Source: Planococcus maritimus
GTDB taxonomy: Bacteria; Bacillota; Bacilli; Bacillales_A; Planococcaceae
Direction: 5' to 3'
DNA: 64,000 nt
Assembly: GCF_001592825.1 (NCBI RefSeq)
Contig: NZ_LTZG01000001.1
Coordinates: forward strand, 1,178,001 to 1,242,000
Below the pieces are notes generated by a model. That model saw nothing but the letters and a program-made list of their open reading frames with translations, was not told where the DNA came from and searched no databases. This document shows positions 23,520 to 31,039 of this stretch, in pieces. Made by a program: the position numbers and the translations under genes. Numbering within the stretch: the first letter of the stretch is position 1; each line of letters begins with the position of its first letter.

Positions 23520-23548
23520 ACAATATACCCCTTAGGGTATGATGTCAA
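23520..23548 (-). promoter_or_regulatory. Promoter of cstR
   Basis: On the reverse strand TTGACA (23543-23548) and TATTGT (23520-23525) are 17 bp apart. The spacer is almost completely filled by the operator at 23525-23540. Confidence 0.65.
23525..23540. promoter_or_regulatory. CstR operator in the cstR promoter
   Basis: ATACCC and GGGTAT arms around CTTA, the same arms as the palindrome at 23146-23161. Its place between -35 and -10 predicts autorepression. Confidence 0.7.
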
Positions 23549-23597
23549 ACGAAAAACTCACTAGCTTTTTTCGCTTTACTTGAGGGTATTTTATCAT

Positions 23598-23632
23598 GAA
23601 AAGCCCCTGCCAATATAGCAGGGACTCTTGTA
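23598..23632 (-). terminator. Terminator after MBL gene copy 2
   Basis: AGCCCCTGC pairs with GCAGGGACT with small mismatches around CAATATA; on the reverse strand TTTT follows. It separates the DUF302-MBL unit from cstR. Confidence 0.65.
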
Positions 23633-23645
23633 TAGCCAGCATTGC

Positions 23646-24764
23646 TTAGACCGCGCAGTTGTTCGGGCCGGTTTCCATTTCCTTTTGTTCGTCTTCGGAT
23701 GGAGTGACTTTCCCCATATTGGTCTTGCGGATATCTTCATAAGCATTTGGCTGCTCTTTTAAGTTTTCCGTCACGCGCTTAATAAAGCTCTCTTCTCCGT
23801 CAATATTCAAGCCATCATTTTGATCATACAAATCACTGAGTTTTTTATGGACACTGCCGTCTTCGTTCATTTCTTCAATATCGCCGTAATGGGCGGGCAA
23901 GACAATCAACTCTTTCGACAAATGGCCATAGCGCTCATGGAGTGTTTCGTACAGGTCTTGCGCCCAATCTCTCGCTTTTCCTGCGAGGTCCGGCCGGCCG
24001 ATGGATTCGATGAATAGGATATCGCCTGTAAGCAAATACTCATCATCGACAATAAAAGAAGTACTGCCGATCGTATGGCCCGGCGAGTAGAACGCTTTGA
24101 TCTTAGCGTTTCCTATTTCTACAGTTGTTCCGTCTTTAGCAGGTTCATAATCGAATACTACTTCGTCTGCATCTTCCGGCGGCAAGTGGTATTGTGCGTC
24201 AACTTTTTCAGCCAACTTTTTGCCTCCAGAAATATGGTCGGCATGCAGATGGGTATCCAGTACATGAGTAATTTTCAGTGAATGCTCTTTTGCGAAGCTT
24301 TCGTACGGCTCGGTCATACGTGCCGCATCGACTACCGCTGCTTCGCCATTCGATTCGATCAAGTAAGACAAGCAGCCTTTACCAACGCGGACAAATTGGT
24401 AAATCGCTCCGCCGCTCTTCAAGTCACCGATTTTCACTGGTTCCAATTGCTCGCTCCAGGAAGCCATTCCGCCTTCAATCGAAATGACGTTTTTAAACCC
24501 TTGATCTTGCAAGTACCCTGCCGCTTTCTTCGAGGTATTGCCTTTCGCACACATCGTATAGAGCGGCTTTTCCTTCGGCAGCTTATTGATTTCTTCGCTA
24601 CTTTCTTCTATTTTATTGAACGGAATATTATGAAGCTCAACATGGCTGCCTTCTACATGCCAATTCTCCACATCTTCTTTGCTGCGGACATCGAGAATGG
24701 CAACGGGTTCGTTGTTCATCACTTTTTCGGCGATTTTTTTAGCAGATGTAAATTGGACTGTCAT
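23646..24764 (-). CDS. Rhodanese-MBL fold persulfide dioxygenase-like protein (copy 2)
   Basis: 372 residues with the same order as copy 1: rhodanese domain (about 5-100; YTMCAKGNTS holds the active Cys), then an ETHE1-like metallo-beta-lactamase domain with [12 protein letters not shown] and GHTIGSTSF. Both end in GPN-x-CAV, so a conserved Cys sits three or four residues from the C-terminus. The likely reaction is oxidation of a low-molecular-weight persulfide to sulfite. GGAGGG lies 8 nt before the ATG. It follows the DUF302 gene with a 31-bp gap and forms a unit separate from the CstR-led operon. Confidence 0.88.
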   Translation of the reverse strand: MTVQFTSAKKIAEKVMNNEPVAILDVRSKEDVENWHVEGSHVELHNIPFNKIEESSEEINKLPKEKPLYTMCAKGNTSKKAAGYLQDQGFKNVISIEGGMASWSEQLEPVKIGDLKSGGAIYQFVRVGKGCLSYLIESNGEAAVVDAARMTEPYESFAKEHSLKITHVLDTHLHADHISGGKKLAEKVDAQYHLPPEDADEVVFDYEPAKDGTTVEIGNAKIKAFYSPGHTIGSTSFIVDDEYLLTGDILFIESIGRPDLAGKARDWAQDLYETLHERYGHLSKELIVLPAHYGDIEEMNEDGSVHKKLSDLYDQNDGLNIDGEESFIKRVTENLKEQPNAYEDIRKTNMGKVTPSEDEQKEMETGPNNCAV

Positions 24765-24795
24765 ACAGAAATCCCTCCATCGGCATTTTCAAAAT

Positions 24796-25182
24796 TTATA
24801 CAGTCTGGTCAATGCATTTGATTAAGCGGTTTTCGATATCAGTAGCCACTTCAGTCAATTTCCCGCCATCTTCAGCCATACCAATCAGCGAGGTCGGCTT
24901 CGGCATGCCAATCTTCGTTTCTTCCCCTTCTTTATAAACAACGATTTTACATGGCAAGAAATAACCGACCATCAAGTTTTCAGAGAGTACCGTATTCGCT
25001 TCTTTCGGGTTGCAGACTTCTAGAATCTTGTACGCCGTATCGAAGTCTTGGCCTTTTTCCTGAAGTTTTGCTGTCAAATCGAAGTTCCACAAGACACCGA
25101 ACTGCTCTTCTTTCAAGTTTTCCTCGAGTGATGCCACTGCTTCATCCACTAATTTGCTAGTCGTCACGGTATAATCAAACAT
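24796..25182 (-). CDS. DUF302 domain protein
   Basis: 128 residues matching the DUF302 pattern: a first half with FGVLWNFDLTAKLQEKG, then YKILEVCNPKEANTVL with its Cys, and GYFLPCKIVVYKEGEETKIGMPKPT. The family has no established activity but often accompanies sulfur and heavy-metal stress genes, and here it is the first gene before MBL copy 2. GAGGAGG is well placed before the ATG. Upstream, TACCC occurs twice in direct order (25219-25230), recalling a CstR half-site but without the inverted arm. Confidence 0.85.
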   Translation of the reverse strand: MFDYTVTTSKLVDEAVASLEENLKEEQFGVLWNFDLTAKLQEKGQDFDTAYKILEVCNPKEANTVLSENLMVGYFLPCKIVVYKEGEETKIGMPKPTSLIGMAEDGGKLTEVATDIENRLIKCIDQTV

Positions 25183-25267
25183 TTTTTCTGCCTCCTCTAT
25201 TTTAAATTGCTTCTAGAATTACCCTACCCCCTATTTTTCCACCTAAACATAAGGGCTCTTTGCAGAC

Positions 25268-25299
25268 AAAAAGCCCTCCTTCTTGTGAAGGGTGGCTTT
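25268..25299 (-). terminator. Terminator after the DASS carrier gene
   Basis: AAAAAGCCCTCCTTC and GAAGGGTGGCTTT form a stem with a bulge around TTGT; the T-run is on the reverse strand. Confidence 0.75.
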
Positions 25300-25320
25300 G
25301 GCAATTACAAATAAGTTCCA

Positions 25321-26700
25321 TCACCAGATGAAAACTGCAAAGAAGATGGCAATTACCGTGATGACAATACTTGAAAAGCTGCCAATGAGCAATTGTTCAC
25401 GCTGGGAAAATGCCCCTTTTTGAAAAGCTAAGAAAGTCGTGGGGGAATGAATCGGCAAGATGGTGACGCCCCCGATGATCATGATCAATAAAAACGCCAT
25501 CGGCAAAATCGGCAAGCCCAACATTTCTGCAAAACTGACGATGATCGGAAAAATGACAATCATCGATGTAGAAGGCACGACAAACAAGAAGCGTAACAGG
25601 AAAATGAGACAAGCGATAAAAATAATATTTACCCCCTGGCCCATTCCTTCTGGCAGCAATTGAATCAATTGGCTCGCCAAGACGCCTGCCGTTCCGTTTT
25701 CTTCTATTAAATACCCAAGTGAAAAGGAGGCACCGAGTAATAGGAAGGTTTCCCAATCGTAATCCCGGACGAGCCGGTCATCAACTAGTCCAAGTATCGG
25801 CAAAGCATAATAAGCTAGTAGCAGAAATGGTGCAACAATAAGTGGAATCTGTTCTTGATCGATGACGATCCAGCTGATAATCATGGCGAAAAATGGAATG
25901 ATCACCCACCAGAAACGTTCCGGCAAGTGTGCAGCAGGTGCAAATTCCATCTGTTCCATTTGAGGCCCTGCGCCGCTGCGGCGTTTGAAAAAGAACCAAA
26001 CCCCGAAACTGACCACTAGCAGTGCCAGCCAAAGCGCAGGCGCGATGCGAACGAACCAGCCGAGCCAGGAAATTTGGATGCCTCCGAAATCGCTCAGCAA
26101 TTGAGCCGCTAAAATCGGAAATCCGCCGCCTGTGAAAACAATCATCGTCGAGTTCTGATTCATCATGCCGATGACATAAAAGCTGAACTGGCGGAACAGG
26201 CTTCTTTTGCCGAGCGCGAAACGATCATTCACTTGCTCGATGATCGGCTCAAGAATGCGGAACCTTGCGACAGCTGAAGGCAGCAGGATGGGCAAAAAGA
26301 CGATCAATAACGGCAAGCCGACCAATAGCCGCTGAACCTTGCCTTTGCTCATTTTCAACAACACACCGACAAATACTTGATCGGCTTTCGCTTTCACCAA
26401 TACCTTGGAAATCAAAGTCAGTGCCAGGATGAAATAAAGCGCGTCCGACAGAAAACCGGCAAAAGCCTGCTCCGGCTCTTCCGTCAGGCGGAAAAGCAGC
26501 AGCAGGCCAAGCACCAGAAGACTCGAAGCAGCTAGCGGCATGGCGCTTATCGTCCATAAACCGATGGCGATGCCAAGCAAGAGCAGCGTCAGTTTCTGGT
26601 CATCCGTATATGCATCCAACAAGCCGAACATCCATAAAAGAGCAAAACCGGCGGCCAGCAGAAAAGCAAGAATTCGCGGCACTAGCTTAGAGTTTCTCAC
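25321..26700 (-). CDS. DASS/SLC13-type anion carrier
   Basis: 459 residues with about 12 hydrophobic helices. Features of the divalent anion:Na+ symporter group are visible: MMNQNSTMIVFTGGG in the first half, and LGASFSLGYLIEENGTAG and VPSTSMIVIFPI with ILPIHSPTTFLAF in the second, resembling the paired SNT-type substrate sites. It likely moves dicarboxylates, tricarboxylates or sulfate. It is the last gene of the tctCBA operon, starting 12 bp after tctA from a GTG with GGGGGGAG close upstream, so it probably serves the same or related substrate. Confidence 0.8.
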   Translation of the reverse strand: MRNSKLVPRILAFLLAAGFALLWMFGLLDAYTDDQKLTLLLLGIAIGLWTISAMPLAASSLLVLGLLLLFRLTEEPEQAFAGFLSDALYFILALTLISKVLVKAKADQVFVGVLLKMSKGKVQRLLVGLPLLIVFLPILLPSAVARFRILEPIIEQVNDRFALGKRSLFRQFSFYVIGMMNQNSTMIVFTGGGFPILAAQLLSDFGGIQISWLGWFVRIAPALWLALLVVSFGVWFFFKRRSGAGPQMEQMEFAPAAHLPERFWWVIIPFFAMIISWIVIDQEQIPLIVAPFLLLAYYALPILGLVDDRLVRDYDWETFLLLGASFSLGYLIEENGTAGVLASQLIQLLPEGMGQGVNIIFIACLIFLLRFLFVVPSTSMIVIFPIIVSFAEMLGLPILPMAFLLIMIIGGVTILPIHSPTTFLAFQKGAFSQREQLLIGSFSSIVITVIAIFFAVFIW

Positions 26701-26712
26701 TTTCTCCCCCCC

Positions 26713-28215
26713 TTAACCTTGTTTATATGCCAGCCTGTTGCTTCTCCATTTGAGGAATGCCGGAACCAATAGTGAAACGAGTGCAACCAAGAGCAGGGAT
26801 AGCGGAAGCGGGCTGTCGACAAAAATGCTCAAGCTGCCATTGGAGATCGTCATGGACTGGCGGAAAGCCTGCTCCATCATGCCTCCCAGGATAAATGCCA
26901 GAATGAACGGCGGTGCGGGGAATGAAAAGATCCGCATCGCAAACCCTAATGCACCGAATACCAGCAGCATGTATAGGTCAAAGACGTTGAAGCTGATCGA
27001 ATAAACGCCGATCAAACTGAACATGATGACGAGTGAAATGAGCAAAGGACGTGGAATGCTCAAGATTTTTGCCAAATATGGAATCAGCGGCAAGTTCAAG
27101 ATCAACAGGAAGACGTTCCCGAGATACATGGAAGCGATAATACCCCAGAAGATTTCGGGGCGGTCGGTCATCAAGAGCGGGCCAGGCTGTACGCCGAGTA
27201 CAAGGAACGCGCCTAACATGACAGCAGTCGTACCCGAGCCTGGAATCCCCAAGCTCAACAGCGGAACGAACGCACCGCTTGTTGCGGCGTTATTGGAACT
27301 TTCCGGTGCTGCGAGCCCTTTGATGGACCCTTTCCCGAACTCTTCAGGATTTTTAGCGATTCGTTTTTCAAAAATATAACTGATAAAAGAAGCGATTGTT
27401 GCCCCTGCCCCCGGCAAAACACCAAGCAAAAAACCGACAAACGACTGGCGGCTGACTGGCCCGCTCATTTCTTTCAAGTCTGCCTTGGACAGTTTCAAGC
27501 TGCCCAGTTTTTGGTCGTCGCTCAAGCTGCGGTTTTTCCGGTTCAAGATGAGCATGCAGACTTCCGCGACCGCAAAGAGGCCAAGTGCGATGATCAAAAA
27601 GTCGAATCCGTCGAACAAGTTGACGTTCCCGAATGTAAAGCGCTGTGTCCCTGTCTGCGGGTCAATGCCAATCGTCACGACCATAAAGCCTGCAACGGCT
27701 GCGATCATCGCTTTGATCGTCGAGCCTTCAGACAGACTGGAAATCGCGGTTAATCCCATGAACATTAAAGCAAAATAAGCCGGTGGCCCGAAAGAAATCG
27801 CCACGCTCGATAAAGCCGGTGCCAGCAGCATTAGCAGGACAACCGAGACGGTCCCTCCGATGAACGAAGAAATCGCCGCAATGGCCAGCGCTTTTCCGGC
27901 CTTTCCTTGTTGGGCCATTGGATAGCCGTCAAAAGCTGTAGCGACCGTTCCGGAAATTCCCGGGGCGTTCAACAGGATTGAAGAAGTCGAACCGCCGAAT
28001 ACTGCCCCGTAATAGACGCCCGCCATCATGACGAGTGCCGGCGCCGGGTCCATCCCGTATGTAATCGGAATCATGATCGCAATGGCACTGATCGGGCCGA
28101 GCCCTGGCATCATCCCGATCAAAGTACCGACGATGACGCCGATCAGCACGAACATAATCCCTTCTAGACTTAAGGCAACTTGAAAACCGGTCAATAAACC
28201 TTGAAATGCATCCAT
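26713..28215 (-). CDS. tctA: Tripartite tricarboxylate transporter, large permease TctA
   Basis: 500 residues with about 11-12 transmembrane helices. The TctA signatures are present: GMMPGLGPISAIA and YGAVFGGSTSSILLNAPG near the N-terminus and GVLPGAGATIASF with PESSNNAATSGAFVPLLSLGIPGSGT in the middle. It is the main channel of the TTT system, which imports citrate or similar acids using a periplasmic-type binding protein and an ion gradient. TAAGGAGGGAG lies before the ATG. It follows tctB by 15 bp. Confidence 0.96.
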   Translation of the reverse strand: MDAFQGLLTGFQVALSLEGIMFVLIGVIVGTLIGMMPGLGPISAIAIMIPITYGMDPAPALVMMAGVYYGAVFGGSTSSILLNAPGISGTVATAFDGYPMAQQGKAGKALAIAAISSFIGGTVSVVLLMLLAPALSSVAISFGPPAYFALMFMGLTAISSLSEGSTIKAMIAAVAGFMVVTIGIDPQTGTQRFTFGNVNLFDGFDFLIIALGLFAVAEVCMLILNRKNRSLSDDQKLGSLKLSKADLKEMSGPVSRQSFVGFLLGVLPGAGATIASFISYIFEKRIAKNPEEFGKGSIKGLAAPESSNNAATSGAFVPLLSLGIPGSGTTAVMLGAFLVLGVQPGPLLMTDRPEIFWGIIASMYLGNVFLLILNLPLIPYLAKILSIPRPLLISLVIMFSLIGVYSISFNVFDLYMLLVFGALGFAMRIFSFPAPPFILAFILGGMMEQAFRQSMTISNGSLSIFVDSPLPLSLLLVALVSLLVPAFLKWRSNRLAYKQG

Positions 28216-28230
28216 GTGGAAACTCCCTCC

Positions 28231-28689
28231 TTAAAATGGCAAGATGCCGCGCGGCAATACAATCCCCAGCGCGAAAACGAAAATAGCATACATAACAATC
28301 GGGAATAGAAGAGAGACCAATATATTTGTCTTCCATGCTCTATAACCTAAAAACCACGAACAAAAGAAAATGAACAATGAGGTCGTGATGATAAAACCGA
28401 TCGCTTCAAACAACAGAATGTAGACAAAAATCATGGCGAACACTGCGGCAATGACCCCGAGTTCTTTTTTCGGAATATCGCGCTTTGCTTTTTCCGCATC
28501 CGTTTCCACTACACGGGAAAAGAACAGGAAGACCGACAGCACTAATAGCAAGATGCCCAAGCCCTTCGGAATGACATCCGCGTCGATCGGGGCATATTCG
28601 TAATTGGGCAATTGAAAACTTAAATATAAATAGACGGCCGCAACAATGAAAAGCAGCAGGCCTAACTTCCGATTTATGCTTGCAAGCAA
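28231..28689 (-). CDS. tctB: Tripartite tricarboxylate transporter, small permease TctB
   Basis: 152 residues with four transmembrane helices and the loose TctB pattern (FPLAxx-like QLPNYEYAPIDADVIPKG after the first helix, FEAIGFIITTSLFIF, GVILPRGILPF end). It is the small membrane subunit that assembles with TctA. The start is a TTG with AGGAGG only about 3 nt away, a short spacing that may lower translation; no better start is in frame. It lies between tctC and tctA. Confidence 0.9.
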   Translation of the reverse strand: MLASINRKLGLLLFIVAAVYLYLSFQLPNYEYAPIDADVIPKGLGILLLVLSVFLFFSRVVETDAEKAKRDIPKKELGVIAAVFAMIFVYILLFEAIGFIITTSLFIFFCSWFLGYRAWKTNILVSLLFPIVMYAIFVFALGIVLPRGILPF

Positions 28690-28804
28690 ACGAAACGCCT
28701 CCTTTTAACTGAAAAGAGAGAAACCGAATGCCAAAGATCCGGTTCCACCTATTGTTGTATTTTACTTTTGAGCTGACTGGGCAGCCGTGATTATAAATAA
28801 GCTT

Positions 28805-29812
28805 TTATTGACCTAATCCGATTTCCTCAAGCAAGCTTGCAATTTCCTCTTTTTCTTTTTCGAGGAACTCACTGTATTCTTCACTGCCCATGTACATTTC
28901 GTTCCAGCCATACTTCTCGCGAACTTCCGCAAATTCTTCGGATTCACTCAATTCCTGAAATTTAGCTTCATAATAATCGACCGCTGCCTCGTCCATACCT
29001 GGAGGCCCGAAGAATCCGCGCCAGTTGACGAAGCTTTCATCGATGCCCTGCTCGATCGCTGTCGGGAATTCGGAAAGCACTTCCCCTTCCATGCGTTCTT
29101 CTGCCGTCACACCGAGAACTTTGATATTGCCGGCACGTACTTGCTCGATCGTTTCGCCGACACCTGTGGAAAAGACATCTACCGAGCCATTCAGAACCGC
29201 TGTCAAAGCGCCGCCTTCTTGATCAGAAACGTATTTGATCTTGGTCGGGTCCACGCCTGCCGCTTTGGCAATGCGGACAAATTGCATATGGTCCATACTT
29301 CCCGGAGCGGATGTGCCGATGACGGTGATGCTTTCCGGATCGTCTTTCATCTGGTCGAACAAATCGTTCAAATCTTCGAACTCGCTATCTTCACGGACAG
29401 CAAATGCGCCGTAGTCGGCAATCATATTGGCAAGCGGCGTAAAGTCTTCATGGCCATGTTCTGATTGGCCATTTAGCGGCACAAACATCAAGGGCGGTGA
29501 AGCAACGAACATGCTGTGGGCGTCGCCTTCTTTTCCGTGAACGTAAGCCCAACCAATCGCTCCGCCTCCACCTTCACGGTTGATGACCGTCATATTTTCA
29601 TCGATAATTTCAGTTTCGCCGAATACACGGGCAACTTCACGGGCTGTCGTATCCCAACCGCCGCCTGATCCGGCTGGTGCTACCACCTCAATTGTTTTTG
29701 ATGGCTCAAAGTTTCCATCTTCTCCTGCTGTGTTTGCCGCGTCATCAGATCCACAACCGGCAAATGTTAGAGCGCTCACACTCAAAATTCCAGCAAAAAT
29801 CGTTTTTCTCAT
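28805..29812 (-). CDS. tctC: Tripartite tricarboxylate transporter, substrate-binding lipoprotein TctC
   Basis: 335 residues. The signal peptide ends in the lipobox LTFAGC, with Cys20 as lipid anchor. The mature part shows the Bug/TctC fold: EVVAPAGSGGGWDTTAREVA near the start and a TSAPGSMDHMQFVRIAKAAG segment that shapes the ligand site. It captures the carboxylate outside the membrane and delivers it to TctAB. GAGGGGG precedes the ATG. First gene of the operon, behind a promoter that overlaps a cre site; a gap of 115 bp to tctB contains no clear terminator. Confidence 0.95.
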   Translation of the reverse strand: MRKTIFAGILSVSALTFAGCGSDDAANTAGEDGNFEPSKTIEVVAPAGSGGGWDTTAREVARVFGETEIIDENMTVINREGGGGAIGWAYVHGKEGDAHSMFVASPPLMFVPLNGQSEHGHEDFTPLANMIADYGAFAVREDSEFEDLNDLFDQMKDDPESITVIGTSAPGSMDHMQFVRIAKAAGVDPTKIKYVSDQEGGALTAVLNGSVDVFSTGVGETIEQVRAGNIKVLGVTAEERMEGEVLSEFPTAIEQGIDESFVNWRGFFGPPGMDEAAVDYYEAKFQELSESEEFAEVREKYGWNEMYMGSEEYSEFLEKEKEEIASLLEEIGLGQ

Positions 29813-29876
29813 TTTATTTCCCCCTCAGTTCGTATAATTTTCTTATGAGTTGAAGTATAACTATGAATTTTCAGAA

Positions 29877-29891
29877 TGTAACCGTTTTCAA
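29877..29891 (-). promoter_or_regulatory. cre site (CcpA operator) upstream of tctC
   Basis: On the reverse strand TTGAAAACGGTTACA fits the WTGNAANCGNWNNCW consensus at every fixed position. It overlaps a possible -35 box TTACAT that stands 16 bp from TATACT, so CcpA would repress tctCBA when preferred sugars are present. Confidence 0.6.
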
Positions 29892-30036
29892 AATAAGCTG
29901 TATAAAGGATTTTTTGATCATTTCGTTCATAAAGTTCACAGAAATCTGATATTTTACTGATATTTCATTTATAGGAAGCGAAAGGGGATTGTGCTAGGCT
30001 AGAAATAGCATGAAACGAACCTTAAGGAGGCCGACA

Positions 30037-30249
30037 ATGAAACACATCCCAGCCATAACTCCCGGCATGGCAGCCATTGCGCTCGGCATCATATTAGTTC
30101 TCAGCATTGGAAGCGCCATTGCGGCACAAAGTTATTTCAGTTATTTAGAAGTGACCGAAGCGACTGATCGCTGCTATGATTTGGGCGGATTTCCTGAAAT
30201 CGAGAAAAGCAGTTGGCAAATGACCCATTTCGAATGCCACACAGACTGA
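30037..30249 (+). CDS. Small membrane or secreted protein of unknown function
   Basis: 70 residues: one hydrophobic segment (about 7-30, AIALGIILVLSIGSAIAA) that could be a signal anchor, followed by a 40-residue polar tail with two Cys (CYDLGG and FECHTD) that might form a disulfide outside the cell. Not recognised. I chose the ATG at 30037, with AAGGAGG 6 nt upstream; an ATG nine codons earlier has no ribosome site. It is transcribed away from tctC, and a terminator follows. Confidence 0.65.
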   Translation: MKHIPAITPGMAAIALGIILVLSIGSAIAAQSYFSYLEVTEATDRCYDLGGFPEIEKSSWQMTHFECHTD

Positions 30250-30273
30250 TTGCCAAAAATCAAACTTCAACGC

Positions 30274-30312
30274 AAAAAAGCAACTCCCCAATTTAGGGAA
30301 GTTGCTTTTTTT
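30274..30312. terminator. Bidirectional terminator between the small protein gene and the citT-like gene
   Basis: GCAACTCCC and GGGAAGTTGC pair around CAATTTA, flanked by A- and T-runs. Confidence 0.75.
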
Positions 30313-30370
30313 GAGCTGTCGAGAAACTCTCGAAACTCGTATTTGCCGAAGCTTATCAGTCGTTTTCACT

Positions 30371-31039
30371 TCATTTCACAAAGTATTTCCGTTCCGGCCT
30401 GCCGACAATGCCATAGCCAAGCTCAGCGTAGCAATCATCCGTTGACACCAAATATTCCAGGTAGCGCCTGGCGGTCGTGCGGGAAGCGCCCATCTCTTCG
30501 CCCATTTTCTCAGCCGTCACGCCTTCCTCGTATTGCTCCAATAACTTCTGCACTTTCTGCATTGTCAGCGGGTCAATGCCTTTGACTGCTGGCGCTTCTT
30601 TTTTGACTGCCTTGACGCCGAACAGTTCGTCCAAATACTGCTGGTCGATGGTTTCTTGGCTCGATAGCTTTTCCCTGTCTTTCCGGTATTTCTCGATTGT
30701 AGCAGTAAACTGACTAAGTTCGGCCGGTTTTAAGATGATGCCTTTTACGCCTTTGCGCAGTGCCGTTTCGATATACTCGCGCTCATTAGCTGCCGACACA
30801 AGGATGATGTCGGTCTCTGGGCTTTCTTTCCGTAACTCATCGATCAGTTCAATGCCAAGACCATCCGGCATGTAATTATCCAATAACACCAAATCCGGGC
30901 GCTCTTGTCTAACCGCCGCTAGTGTCTCTGCACAGTCTTTTGCTTTCGCTGCCAGTTCCACTTGTTTAATCTTCGCTAAAAACTTCTCGTGCACTTGTGC
31001 GACACGAAAATCATCTTCTGCAATCACCACCCGTAGCAT
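30371..31039 (-). CDS. CitT/DctR-like response regulator
   Basis: 222 residues. The receiver domain has Asp9, Asp10 and phosphoacceptor Asp54 (LVLLDNYMP); the C-terminal part (about 150-220) contains a helix-turn-helix (TAEKMGEEMGASRTTARRYLEYL) of the CitT/CitB class. It should activate transport of di- or tricarboxylates after phosphorylation by the adjacent kinase. The start overlaps the kinase stop by one base (TAATG). Its position beside tctCBA makes that operon the obvious target. Confidence 0.92.
   Translation of the reverse strand: MLRVVIAEDDFRVAQVHEKFLAKIKQVELAAKAKDCAETLAAVRQERPDLVLLDNYMPDGLGIELIDELRKESPETDIILVSAANEREYIETALRKGVKGIILKPAELSQFTATIEKYRKDREKLSSQETIDQQYLDELFGVKAVKKEAPAVKGIDPLTMQKVQKLLEQYEEGVTAEKMGEEMGASRTTARRYLEYLVSTDDCYAELGYGIVGRPERKYFVK

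Noticed and set aside
30250..30585. Forward ORF across the terminator and the citT-like gene end
   Set aside because: It crosses a terminator and is antisense to a clear regulator gene; no start signal.
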